5,851 bases of DNA from an uncultured Clostridia bacterium. GTDB lineage: Bacteria; Bacillota; Clostridia; Christensenellales; Borkfalkiaceae. The position numbers and the translations under genes are program-made. This document shows, piece by piece, positions 1 through 5,588 of the stretch. The notes beneath the pieces were generated by a model. The model searched no databases, had not been told where the DNA came from, and saw only the letters and a list, made by a program, of their open reading frames with translations. Position 1 is the stretch's first letter; each line of letters begins with the position of its first letter. The stretch is taken from positions 1 to 5,851 of the forward strand of contig CAKQEE010000076.1 of the NCBI GenBank assembly GCA_934230055.1, given 5' to 3'.

Positions 1-1014
1 ATGATTTCGGCGATTACGCCCATACTTATAATACAAAAAATGAACAAAAATCATCACGCTCGCAGAGTCGGCGGGCGAACCATAAAATCAATCAAGCAAA
101 ATACTTTAATAATCCTTGTTTTTGCGGTACTGTTTTGCGCTTTAACGTTCGGCGCATCGGGTTTGTGCGGCTTTAATAGTCTCAACGAGCCGCGCGGAGC
201 AACCACGGTATTCGCTCAAATGCCCTTTTATAACCTTCGTCCGCAAAAAATCGTTAAGCGTGCCGAATTTTATACCTCTTTTTCTACTTCTTCCGCGGAA
301 CGAAAAAACAACATTGCGGTGGCGGCAAAAGCTTTGGACAAAACCTTTATAGACGTCGGCGGTGAATTTTCGTTCAATAAGCGCGTGGGAGCAAGAACGG
401 AAGCTCGCGGCTATAAAAAAGCCAAAATAATTGTGTCGGGAAAATTTGTAGAGGGCGTCGGAGGCGGCGTTTGCCAAGTTTCCACAACGCTTTATAACGC
501 CGCTCTTTTATCGGGGCTGACTATTACGGAGTATCACCCGCACAGTCTGCCCGTTTCGTATATTGCGCCTTCGTTCGACGCTATGGTTAATTCCGGTTCC
601 GCAGACCTGAAATTCGTGAATAACACTGATAACCCCATAATAATTTTTGCGGAAACAACCGATTCACAAATCAGAATTTCCGTTTTCGGCGAACCCCTCG
701 AAGCAAAATTTGTCAGGAAAAGTGTTGTTATCGAAAAAATCGCTGCCCCCGACGAGGAAATAGTACACGACGAAAAAGGCGAATTTCCCGACCTGTTTTT
801 CGGCGAAAGAAAAGTTTTAAGCTACAGCAAAGAGGGCTATAAAAGCGAGGGCTACCTTATAAAACTTATAAACGGCTCCCCCGTTTCTTCTGTCAAAATC
901 CGCACCGACGTATACGCTTCTTCGAGAGGGAAAGTCGTTGAAGGAACAATACCGCGCGAAAATGAGGATGGTTCCCCTTTTCCTAATTTACAAACTTTGC
1001 TACGAACGCTGTAA
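1..1014 (+). CDS. VanW family membrane-anchored protein
   Basis: The product is 337 aa from the ATG at position 1. A basic N-terminus is followed by one hydrophobic segment (residues 35-52), so the bulk is probably extracytoplasmic and membrane-anchored. The VanW domain spans about residues 89-232 and carries the family hallmark GGGVCQVSTTLYNA (154-167), then YHPHSLPVSY (178-187) and FDAMV (192-196). Residues 240-316 form a conserved-looking C-terminal module resembling the G5-like end of many clostridial VanW proteins. VanW proteins occur in vanB glycopeptide-resistance clusters but also widely in Clostridia without them. No van genes are nearby, so resistance should not be inferred and the biochemical role is unknown. 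The start is uncertain: a second ATG lies at position 40, neither ATG shows a convincing Shine-Dalgarno, and the gene could begin upstream of the window. It appears monocistronic, with a terminator about 90 bp after the stop. Confidence 0.9.
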   Translation: MISAITPILIIQKMNKNHHARRVGGRTIKSIKQNTLIILVFAVLFCALTFGASGLCGFNSLNEPRGATTVFAQMPFYNLRPQKIVKRAEFYTSFSTSSAERKNNIAVAAKALDKTFIDVGGEFSFNKRVGARTEARGYKKAKIIVSGKFVEGVGGGVCQVSTTLYNAALLSGLTITEYHPHSLPVSYIAPSFDAMVNSGSADLKFVNNTDNPIIIFAETTDSQIRISVFGEPLEAKFVRKSVVIEKIAAPDEEIVHDEKGEFPDLFFGERKVLSYSKEGYKSEGYLIKLINGSPVSSVKIRTDVYASSRGKVVEGTIPRENEDGSPFPNLQTLLRTL

Positions 1015-1103
1015 TTATCTGCCGCTATTTGATTACGCAGGCTGCTTACTTATGCGTCGTAAAGTATCCTTAAAATATCCTTTCGCTTTTCCCTTTCTCC
1101 GCC

Positions 1104-1139
1104 AAAGCGGTAAAAATCATATGATTTTTGCCGCTTTTT
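1104..1139 (+). terminator. Intrinsic terminator of the VanW-family gene
   Basis: Two 17-base arms (1104-1120 and 1121-1137) are complementary along their whole length, with one U-G wobble on the plus strand (1111/1130). The tip is A/T-rich, the base is AAAGCGG/CCGCTTT, and a T5 run (1135-1139) follows. On the minus strand the wobble becomes an A/C mismatch, which favours plus-strand function. The RNA must open a few central pairs to form a loop. Further T runs follow up to about 1172. Confidence 0.8.
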
Positions 1140-1342
1140 CTGCATTTTTTACCGTAATTTTTACCCTTTTTTAACACGAGTTTTTACGTTTTTCCGCAAA
1201 AATCGGGCAGTAAAAGCCATAAAAATCCCTCAATATTCCTTTATTTTTAAGGCTTCCCGCTTCTGTAAAAAATCTTATTTTCCGCCGATTCGCCCCGAAA
1301 TAGTAAGCGAATATCGAAATGAATGAGAATAAAATTTTATAT

Positions 1343-1380
1343 AAAAAGCCACAGCCGAGCGAATTTCGTCGCTCGGCTGT
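1343..1380 (-). terminator. Intrinsic terminator of lgt
   Basis: A perfect 12-bp stem (arms 1351-1362 and 1369-1380, ACAGCCGAGCGA and its complement) encloses a 6-base loop. Read on the minus strand, the stem is followed by GGC and a T5 run (1347-1343), then more A/T-rich DNA. It starts 36 bp after the lgt stop. The plus-strand side has only TTTCTACGG after the stem, so the direction is minus. Confidence 0.85.
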
Positions 1381-1416
1381 TTCTACGGCAAAAGAAAACC
1401 TTTCCGTTATTACCAT

Positions 1417-2385
1417 TTAATTATTCTTTTTATCATCGAAATTCGCAGCCGTATCGGCAACCTCTTCTTTTGACGTATACGCCGTCTTTTTCGTATCGAC
1501 CGCAGTTTCGGTTTCGCTGACGGCTTCCGCTTCAACCGCCGATACGCTTTCCGCATTTTCTTTTTTATTCGGTTTAGAAGGGCGCATGAACGGCTTTTTT
1601 CGTATTGCGTAAATTACTAATATCGCTATTCCCACGGCGATAAATACCACGGACTGCCATTGCGAGGGATACAATCCCAAAACGACCGCTCCCCTGTCGT
1701 CCGCGCGGAAAAATTCTATAAACATTCTCCACGCGCCGTAAGCGATAAGGTATATCGACATGGTAATATTGCTTCCCTTAAAATACAGTAAAGAAAGCAC
1801 CCCGAACAGTGCGAACAAAAACAAAGCTTCGTAAAGTTGGGTAGGAACGTAATACCCGTTCGCCGCGCCGTAAGGTTCCATATAAATGCCGCCGAATACG
1901 TACGTTGAGCCGAGATACGCACCTCTGCAGCAACCCGCCATAAGACAACCTATTCTGCCGAACGCGTGCGCTATCGTTATGCAACACGGCGCGCACAAAA
2001 AGGTTTTGTTAAACTCTTTAACGTGCAAATTCGCTTTCGCGCCCTTAAACATCAGCTTGCCGCCCAAAAAGTAAACGAGCAAGAATGTTGCCGCGCCGCC
2101 GATTACGCCGCCCATAAAGGTTATTCCCGCGCCGTAAAAATCAAAGGTCTTAAAGCCCGTTTCTATCCAGTCGTAAATCGCCTGATATACTTTTGCGAAC
2201 AAAAAACCCAACGCTATAGCTATTATCGCAACGATAAAGGTGAAATCCTGTACTTCCGCGGGCATTTTTTTGCGCTTCGTATACGTGTAAAAAACGAGCA
2301 AGCACAAGACTATGCCCACCGCTATACATATTCCGTAAAGGTATACTCCCCTGTTAAAAATGTGAAACAAAGGCTTGTTATACAT
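1417..2385 (-). CDS. lgt: Prolipoprotein diacylglyceryl transferase (Lgt), cysteine-rich clostridial variant
   Basis: Lgt transfers diacylglycerol from phosphatidylglycerol to the lipobox cysteine of prolipoproteins at the cytoplasmic membrane, the first step of lipoprotein maturation. The product is 322 aa from the ATG at 2385, chosen because AGAGGAG lies 5 nt upstream. About seven hydrophobic segments are visible (roughly 17-33, 47-66, 86-108, 129-142, 186-202, 208-224, 243-262). The signature HAFGRIGCLMAGCCRGAYLG (140-159) retains the key Arg (R144, matching E. coli R143), and PTQLYEAL (181-188) and WRMFIEFFRADDRG (219-232) are family hallmarks. Two positions differ from the E. coli type: the Asn of GRIGN is Cys147, and the FHGG histidine (E. 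coli H103) is Met91 in TFMGG. Residues 267-322 form a hydrophilic, Glu/Ala/Thr/Lys-rich, probably disordered cytoplasmic tail. An in-frame upstream extension is possible (see findings). It is monocistronic, with its own promoter and terminator. Confidence 0.93.
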   Translation of the reverse strand: MYNKPLFHIFNRGVYLYGICIAVGIVLCLLVFYTYTKRKKMPAEVQDFTFIVAIIAIALGFLFAKVYQAIYDWIETGFKTFDFYGAGITFMGGVIGGAATFLLVYFLGGKLMFKGAKANLHVKEFNKTFLCAPCCITIAHAFGRIGCLMAGCCRGAYLGSTYVFGGIYMEPYGAANGYYVPTQLYEALFLFALFGVLSLLYFKGSNITMSIYLIAYGAWRMFIEFFRADDRGAVVLGLYPSQWQSVVFIAVGIAILVIYAIRKKPFMRPSKPNKKENAESVSAVEAEAVSETETAVDTKKTAYTSKEEVADTAANFDDKKNN

Positions 2386-2390
2386 ATAAT

Positions 2391-2397
2391 CTCCTCT
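2391..2397 (-). promoter_or_regulatory. Ribosome binding site of lgt
   Basis: AGAGGAG on the minus strand is separated by ATTAT from the ATG at 2385-2383. It is the best Shine-Dalgarno in the window and sets the lgt start 36 codons inside the longest open frame. Confidence 0.85.
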
Positions 2398-2431
2398 TCG
2401 GTTTATCCTCTTAAAAAAGCTATTCGGGCGC

Positions 2432-2473
2432 ACCACCGAGCTACCACGCCGCGCCACCGAGTTGCCACGCCGC
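2432..2473. repeat. Two-copy 21-bp G+C-rich tandem repeat
   Basis: Units 2432-2452 and 2453-2473 share 18 of 21 bases. The shared cores are CCACCGAG and CCACGCCGC, and all three differences are transitions. A further degenerate copy may follow to about 2494. On the minus strand the repeat is in frame with lgt and would encode the heptads RRGNSVA and RRGSSVV. It is markedly more G+C-rich than the flanking DNA. Confidence 0.75.
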
Positions 2474-2546
2474 ATCGCAGAGCCGCCCATCACGGCAATT
2501 TACCCTTCCGTACCCCGCAGTAATCAATGGTTGCTACTCCGTTCGG

Positions 2547-2583
2547 CGGCGACCGACGTTTTTTGCAGCAAGCAAAATCGCCG
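2547..2583 (-). other. Bulged hairpin in the lgt leader
   Basis: The outer arms CGGCGA (2547-2552) and TCGCCG (2578-2583) and the inner arms TTTTGC (2561-2566) and GCAAAA (2572-2577) pair perfectly. This gives 12 bp with a 5-base loop and an 8-base one-sided bulge (2553-2560). No T run follows on the minus strand, so it is not a terminator there. Confidence 0.5.
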
Positions 2584-2603
2584 GTTCAGTTGAAACACTG
2601 CGT

Positions 2604-2640
2604 AAAAATGCCTGTAAACGCTTCGCGCTTACGCATTTTT
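2604..2640 (-). other. Hairpin at the extreme 5' end of the predicted lgt transcript
   Basis: The outer arms AAAAATGC/GCATTTTT (2604-2611 and 2633-2640) are contiguous with the inner arms 2614-2621 and 2625-2632. The inner arms pair fully on the minus strand with one G-U wobble. The result is a 16-bp stem with a GAA triloop and a 2-base bulge (2612-2613). The predicted transcription start (~2640) coincides with the first base of the stem. Confidence 0.6.
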
Positions 2641-2646
2641 ACTTGT

Positions 2647-2675
2647 ATTATACTACCGAGGCAAAAAAAAGTCAA
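2647..2675 (-). promoter_or_regulatory. Sigma-A type promoter of lgt
   Basis: On the minus strand, -35 TTGACT (2675-2670), a 17-bp spacer and -10 TATAAT (2652-2647) form a near-consensus promoter. An A/T tract lies directly upstream of the -35 and could act as an UP element. The expected start of transcription is near 2640. Confidence 0.85.
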
Positions 2676-2676
2676 T

Positions 2677-2719
2677 AAAAAAAATTTGCCGCCCGATTTT
2701 ATTTGCAATTATCGGGCGG
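2677..2719 (-). terminator. Minus-strand terminator-like hairpin between the divergent promoters
   Basis: CCGCCCGAT (2689-2697) and ATCGGGCGG (2711-2719) form a perfect 9-bp G+C-rich stem with a 13-base loop. On the minus strand the stem is followed by CAAA and a T8 run (2684-2677), as in an intrinsic terminator with a slightly displaced U-tract. It could stop read-through from the polysaccharide operon before the lgt promoter. It overlaps the tRNA promoter, so a regulatory alternative is possible. Confidence 0.55.
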
Positions 2720-2731
2720 TTCGTGTATAAT
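2703..2731 (+). promoter_or_regulatory. Promoter of the tRNA-Ser gene
   Basis: TTGCAA (2703-2708), a 17-bp spacer and a perfect TATAAT (2726-2731) lie 15 bp before the mature tRNA 5' end. The start of transcription is expected near 2738, leaving a short 5' leader for RNase P to remove. Confidence 0.85.
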
Positions 2732-2746
2732 ATACGAGTGACTGAC

Positions 2747-2837
2747 GGAAAAGTATCGAAGTGGTCATAACGAGCCGCACTCGAAATGCGGTTGTCCGGT
2801 TTCGGGCACATGGGTTCGAATCCCATCTTTTCCGCCA
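2747..2837 (+). tRNA. tRNA-Ser, anticodon CGA
   Basis: The gene is 91 nt including an encoded CCA (2835-2837). Acceptor arms GGAAAAG (2747-2753) and CTTTTCC (2827-2833) pair fully, with discriminator G2834. The anticodon stem CCGCA/TGCGG (2775-2779 and 2787-2791) holds the loop CTCGAAA, giving anticodon CGA at 2782-2784, which reads UCG. A long variable arm (about 2792-2809) marks a class II serine tRNA, and the T-arm is ATGGG-TTCGAAT-CCCAT. It has its own promoter and terminator and forms a single-gene unit. Confidence 0.97.
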
Positions 2838-2841
2838 AAAC

Positions 2842-2882
2842 AAGCCTGAATCGAACGCTCGGCGAACGGTTCGGGCTTTTTT
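2842..2882 (+). terminator. Intrinsic terminator of tRNA-Ser
   Basis: Arms 2842-2853 and 2867-2878 form a 12-bp stem (two U-G wobbles on the plus strand) around a 13-base loop. A T6 run (2877-2882) and TTTT after a single G follow. It begins 4 bp after the tRNA CCA. On the minus strand both wobbles become mismatches, although TTGTTTT follows, so weak bidirectional action is conceivable. Confidence 0.85.
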
Positions 2883-3133
2883 GTTTTAATATAAAATATA
2901 AAACGCCCGCTCGCCTTTAATCTACTTCCGCCTTGCCTCATTCTCCCCGTCTTATACCGCCTTTCATCGGCTTCCGACTGCCGCCCGCTCTCTTACTACT
3001 GCAACACGCATTATTCAAGGTCGCTCTGCTGACGAGCTTTTATTCTCCGCCAGCCTATAAAACAATATATGTCGTTTATCAAAAATGCAGCAAAGCAAAC
3101 GACAACCGAAACGTAGCGCACGTCGTAAATACT
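2883..3133. other. Intergenic region, no gene seen
   Basis: This is about 250 bp between the tRNA terminator and the end of the minus-strand nucleotidyltransferase gene. An open frame on the plus strand (2933-3139, 68 codons) has no Shine-Dalgarno, no recognisable family and a proline-rich, low-complexity composition, so I do not call it a gene. The only structure noted is a weak inverted repeat at 3071-3103. Confidence 0.5.
3071..3103 (-). terminator. Weak candidate terminator after the nucleotidyltransferase gene
   Basis: GTCGTTT (3071-3077) and AAACGAC (3097-3103) form a 7-bp inverted repeat with a 19-base spacer, about 30 bp after the minus-strand stop. It is followed on the minus strand only by ATATATTGTTTT. 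The stem is short and the loop long. The better stop signal for this operon may be the hairpin at 2689-2719. Confidence 0.25.
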
Positions 3134-4342
3134 TTATAAAAGCTCTAAATCGCTTAAAAGCTTCTGCGCCTTGCTAACCTCTTCCTGCTTCATAGAAGCG
3201 TTGGTTTTAAGCTCTTTTACGCTCCTTTGAAAGGTGGATTTTTTGAAAAGCTTAAACCACCTGCGAATTTCGTACAGGGGTTGCAAAATTCTTTTTCCTT
3301 TCAGACTCGGATAAAGCACTATAAGATTTTTATAAGGCAACCATATGCGAGAACGCAGGTGCGCGGACTTTCCCTTTTCCGCCTGTTTTACCGCCGCATG
3401 ATTAAAGCCGTTTCCGTACACGCCGCCCGACAGCACGAATTCTTCCGCTTCCTTCGTGATTTCATCGTGCGTGCGCTCGCCGAACCAGACCTCGGAAAGT
3501 TCTTCAACTTTTTTCGCAAAAACTTTTATGCCCGCGCTATCGAGCAAAGCCTCTAATTTTTCGTTATCGAAAATCAGATTTCGTTTCAAAAGGTAAAAAT
3601 CTATGAACGGACGAACTCCGCACCCGCCGCCGATAAAATGATATGAAGCGTGTGCGTATAAATGAAAAAGAAAAAACTCTGCGGAAAACTTATACTCGTA
3701 CTCGTTTTCGCAGTTCTCTTTTTTTGCCGCGTGTTCCCAAGCGGTTTCAAGCACAGCATCTAACTTTTCTAACGTTTCTTTGATATTAAAATGCAGTTCG
3801 AGGTGAATTCCCGCAGGCGAATACAGCGAAATATCGTGAAAGTTCCTTTTTCCCTCCTGCTTAAAGCCCTTTTTCTCCGTCAAAGCCTTCACGGCTTTGT
3901 CTAAATCTTCTTCTTTTACTAAAATATCTATATCGCAACTTGTGCGCATCCACGGTTCGGGATAAAACTTGCGAATGACCGAACCTTTAAGCGGTATAAA
4001 CGAAATTTTCTCCTCGTTAAAAGCTTGTTTTATTTGTCCTAATTCGTAATTTATATTTTCATAGCGATACACCGCGGTGAAAACCTGCTCGTCGAACTTC
4101 GCCTTGATTTTGAATATCGTCGCGCGCTCGTTTTCCTCTATCGTATCGGGTAAATTATTAAACGCGCCGCACTTATTTAAAGCGTCGCCGACTAAATGCG
4201 CCACGTCGTGCGCCTTGGAAAGCTTATACAATTCCGATAAAAACCGCGCGGAAACTTCGGGCAGAACGACGTTTTCCCGCTCTTTCTGCCCGTGGATTTC
4301 ATATTTTATGCAGTTCATCATCGTTTGCACAACGTCGTTCAT
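3134..4342 (-). CDS. Nucleotidyltransferase-fold protein (NTP_transf_5-like), role unknown
   Basis: The product is 402 aa from the ATG at 4342, preceded by AAAGGA with a 3-nt gap. A GTG four codons upstream (4354) is less likely because it has no site of its own. The family pattern is IPLKGSVIRKFYP (116-128), then R133-TSCDIDILV (134-142), whose Asp137 and Asp139 match the metal-binding DxD of the nucleotidyltransferase fold. A later acidic residue sits in HLELHF (180-185, E182). A helical N-terminal part (1-100, with KAHDVAHLVGDAL at 43-55) precedes the core, and a basic C-terminal part contains WLPYKNLIVLYPSLKGK (334-350). It is soluble, with no signal peptide. Members of this uncharacterised family often sit in surface-polysaccharide loci, and here it follows fnlC by 56 bp in the same direction with no terminator between. 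The donor and acceptor are unknown, so naming a substrate would be guesswork. Confidence 0.85.
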   Translation of the reverse strand: MNDVVQTMMNCIKYEIHGQKERENVVLPEVSARFLSELYKLSKAHDVAHLVGDALNKCGAFNNLPDTIEENERATIFKIKAKFDEQVFTAVYRYENINYELGQIKQAFNEEKISFIPLKGSVIRKFYPEPWMRTSCDIDILVKEEDLDKAVKALTEKKGFKQEGKRNFHDISLYSPAGIHLELHFNIKETLEKLDAVLETAWEHAAKKENCENEYEYKFSAEFFLFHLYAHASYHFIGGGCGVRPFIDFYLLKRNLIFDNEKLEALLDSAGIKVFAKKVEELSEVWFGERTHDEITKEAEEFVLSGGVYGNGFNHAAVKQAEKGKSAHLRSRIWLPYKNLIVLYPSLKGKRILQPLYEIRRWFKLFKKSTFQRSVKELKTNASMKQEEVSKAQKLLSDLELL

Positions 4343-4345
4343 AGT

Positions 4346-4351
4346 TCCTTT
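4346..4351 (-). promoter_or_regulatory. Ribosome binding site deciding the nucleotidyltransferase start
   Basis: AAAGGA on the minus strand lies 3 nt before the ATG at 4342-4340 and inside the alternative GTG-started frame. No Shine-Dalgarno precedes that GTG. The spacing is tighter than usual, so confidence is moderate. Confidence 0.5.
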
Positions 4352-4398
4352 CACCGCTAAAACACTTTGTTAAAACTCGCTAAAATTTTCGTTCGCCC

Positions 4399-5583
4399 TT
4401 AAAATTTGCGCCACACCATTTTATCTACCACGCCCGTGTAAGACTGAATTATCTTCACCACTTTCGTGGAAACGTTTTCTTCGATATAATCGGGTACGGG
4501 TATGCCGTAGTCGCCGTTTTCGTTCATATCGATTGCAGTCGTCACCGCTTGCAAAAGCGATTTTTCGTCTATCCCCGCCAAAATAAAGCACGCTTTATCG
4601 AGTGCTTCGGGGCGCTCTGTGGACGTCCTTATACAAACCGCGGGGAACGGCTTTCCGATACTCGTAAAGAAACTGCTTTCCTCCGGCAACGTGCCGCTAT
4701 CCGATACCACCGCAAATGCGTTCATCTGCAACTTATTGTAATCGTGAAATCCGAGCGGCTCGTGTCGTATCACGCGTTTATCTAACGCAAATCCGCTCTG
4801 TTCCAACCTTTTTTTCGATCTCGGGTGGCACGAATACAAAATCGGCATATCGTACTTTTCGGCGAGTTTGTTTATCGCCGTAAACAGCGATAAAAAATTC
4901 TTTTCCGTGTCGATATTTTCTTCGCGGTGCGCCGAAAGCAAAATATACTTTTTCGACTGCAAATTAAGTCGAGTTAAAATGTCCGATTTCTCGATTTCCG
5001 CCAGATTCTCGTGCAGAACTTCCGCCATGGGGCTACCAGTAACGTAAGTGCGTTCTTTCGGGAGTCCGCAATCGGCAAGATATCTCCGCGCGTGTTCGGA
5101 ATACGCCATATTCACGTCCGAAATAATGTCCACGATACGGCGATTCGTTTCTTCGGGCAGGCACTCGTCTTTGCACCGATTCCCCGCTTCCATATGAAAA
5201 ATGGGAATATGCAACCGTTTTGCCGCAATCGCCGAAAGGCAGGAGTTAGTGTCGCCCAAAATAAGCAATGCGTCGGGTTTTATCTCGTTCATCAACTTGT
5301 ACGAACAGTTAATGATGTTTCCCACCGTCGCGCCGAGATCGTCCCCCACCGCGTTCATATACACTTCGGGATCGGCGATTTTTAAATCTTTAAAGAACAC
5401 GCCGTTTAAATTATAGTCGTAGTTCTGCCCCGTGTGCGCCAAAATACAATCGAAGTATTTGCGGCATTTATTGATAACCGCCGCAAGCCGAATAATTTCG
5501 GGGCGCGTGCCGACGATGATTAAGAGCTTTAATCTCCCGTCGTTTTTAAATTTTACGTTCGTATAATCCGTTGTAATTTCCAT
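4399..5583 (-). CDS. fnlC: UDP-N-acetyl-L-fucosamine synthase (FnlC/CapG/WbjD), WecB-type 2-epimerase
   Basis: The product is 394 aa, full length for the non-hydrolysing UDP-GlcNAc 2-epimerase superfamily. Motifs in order are VGTRPEIIRL (24-33), LGDTNS (109-114, D111), HMEAGNR (130-136, E132), PEETNRR (143-149, E145), SAHREEN (217-223, H219), SDSGT (294-298) with E301/E302, and TERPEA (322-327). These cover the positions equivalent to the catalytic Asp, Glu, Glu and His of WecB. The HMEAGNR form and the ending SYTGVVDKMVW resemble the FnlC/Cap5G branch, which epimerises C2 of UDP-2-acetamido-2,6-dideoxy-L-talose to give UDP-L-FucNAc. A FnlB/CapF gene immediately upstream supports this over plain WecB (UDP-ManNAc). 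The start lies 5 bp after the fnlB stop with only a weak Shine-Dalgarno, suggesting translational coupling. About 17 residues precede the first beta strand with no other Met, so the start is fixed within this frame. Confidence 0.9.
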   Translation of the reverse strand: MEITTDYTNVKFKNDGRLKLLIIVGTRPEIIRLAAVINKCRKYFDCILAHTGQNYDYNLNGVFFKDLKIADPEVYMNAVGDDLGATVGNIINCSYKLMNEIKPDALLILGDTNSCLSAIAAKRLHIPIFHMEAGNRCKDECLPEETNRRIVDIISDVNMAYSEHARRYLADCGLPKERTYVTGSPMAEVLHENLAEIEKSDILTRLNLQSKKYILLSAHREENIDTEKNFLSLFTAINKLAEKYDMPILYSCHPRSKKRLEQSGFALDKRVIRHEPLGFHDYNKLQMNAFAVVSDSGTLPEESSFFTSIGKPFPAVCIRTSTERPEALDKACFILAGIDEKSLLQAVTTAIDMNENGDYGIPVPDYIEENVSTKVVKIIQSYTGVVDKMVWRKF

Positions 5584-5588
5584 ATTCT

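Larger units (their letters stand above)
1015..1416. other. Convergent intergenic region, no gene seen
   Basis: This 402-bp gap lies between two convergent genes. It holds the plus-strand terminator at 1104-1139 and the minus-strand terminator at 1343-1380. The 200 bp between them are A/T-rich with repeated T5-T6 runs (about 1135-1197). I see no promoter, RNA gene or repeat there. Short open frames on both strands show no recognisable protein features. Confidence 0.6.
2386..2640 (-). promoter_or_regulatory. Long structured 5' leader of lgt
   Basis: From the predicted transcription start near 2640 to the lgt start codon there are about 255 nt. In transcript order the leader holds a 16-bp hairpin at the very 5' end (2640-2604), a second bulged hairpin (2583-2547), a G+C-rich block with a 21-bp tandem repeat (2473-2432), and the ribosome binding site. 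I do not recognise a known riboswitch or T-box in it. Its length and structure are seen in the sequence; a regulatory role is inference. Confidence 0.5.

Noticed and set aside
142..477. Minus-strand 111-codon open frame opposite the VanW gene
   Set aside because: It lies wholly within the strongly supported VanW domain on the other strand and shows no recognisable motif.
1..1014. Vancomycin-resistance determinant
   Set aside because: VanW alone does not confer resistance, the domain is widespread in Clostridia, and no ligase, dehydrogenase, dipeptidase or two-component genes are visible.
1171..1416. Minus-strand 81-codon open frame downstream of lgt
   Set aside because: It runs through the lgt terminator, has no ribosome binding site, and its Phe/Lys-rich composition reflects A/T-rich intergenic DNA.
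1966..2523. Plus-strand 185-codon open frame
   Set aside because: It lies antisense to lgt, has no family features or Shine-Dalgarno, and its length reflects the codon bias of the real gene.
2653..2838. Minus-strand 61-codon open frame across the tRNA (begins MAEKMGFEPMCP)
   Set aside because: It is the antisense of tRNA-Ser plus its promoter. This kind of spurious protein is a well-known artefact of tRNA genes, and there is no ribosome binding site.
2933..3139. Plus-strand 68-codon open frame in the gap after the tRNA
   Set aside because: There is no Shine-Dalgarno, it is proline- and leucine-rich low-complexity sequence, and it ends over the 3' end of the opposing gene.
4343..4398. Repeated TTTTAGCG (two copies, minus strand) between fnlC and the nucleotidyltransferase gene
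   Set aside because: It is an 8-base repeat in A/T-rich DNA with no promoter or hairpin around it, so chance is the simplest explanation.
5011..5416. Plus-strand open frames of 124 and 71 codons opposite fnlC
   Set aside because: They overlap the catalytic core of a clear epimerase gene and have no ribosome binding site or family features.
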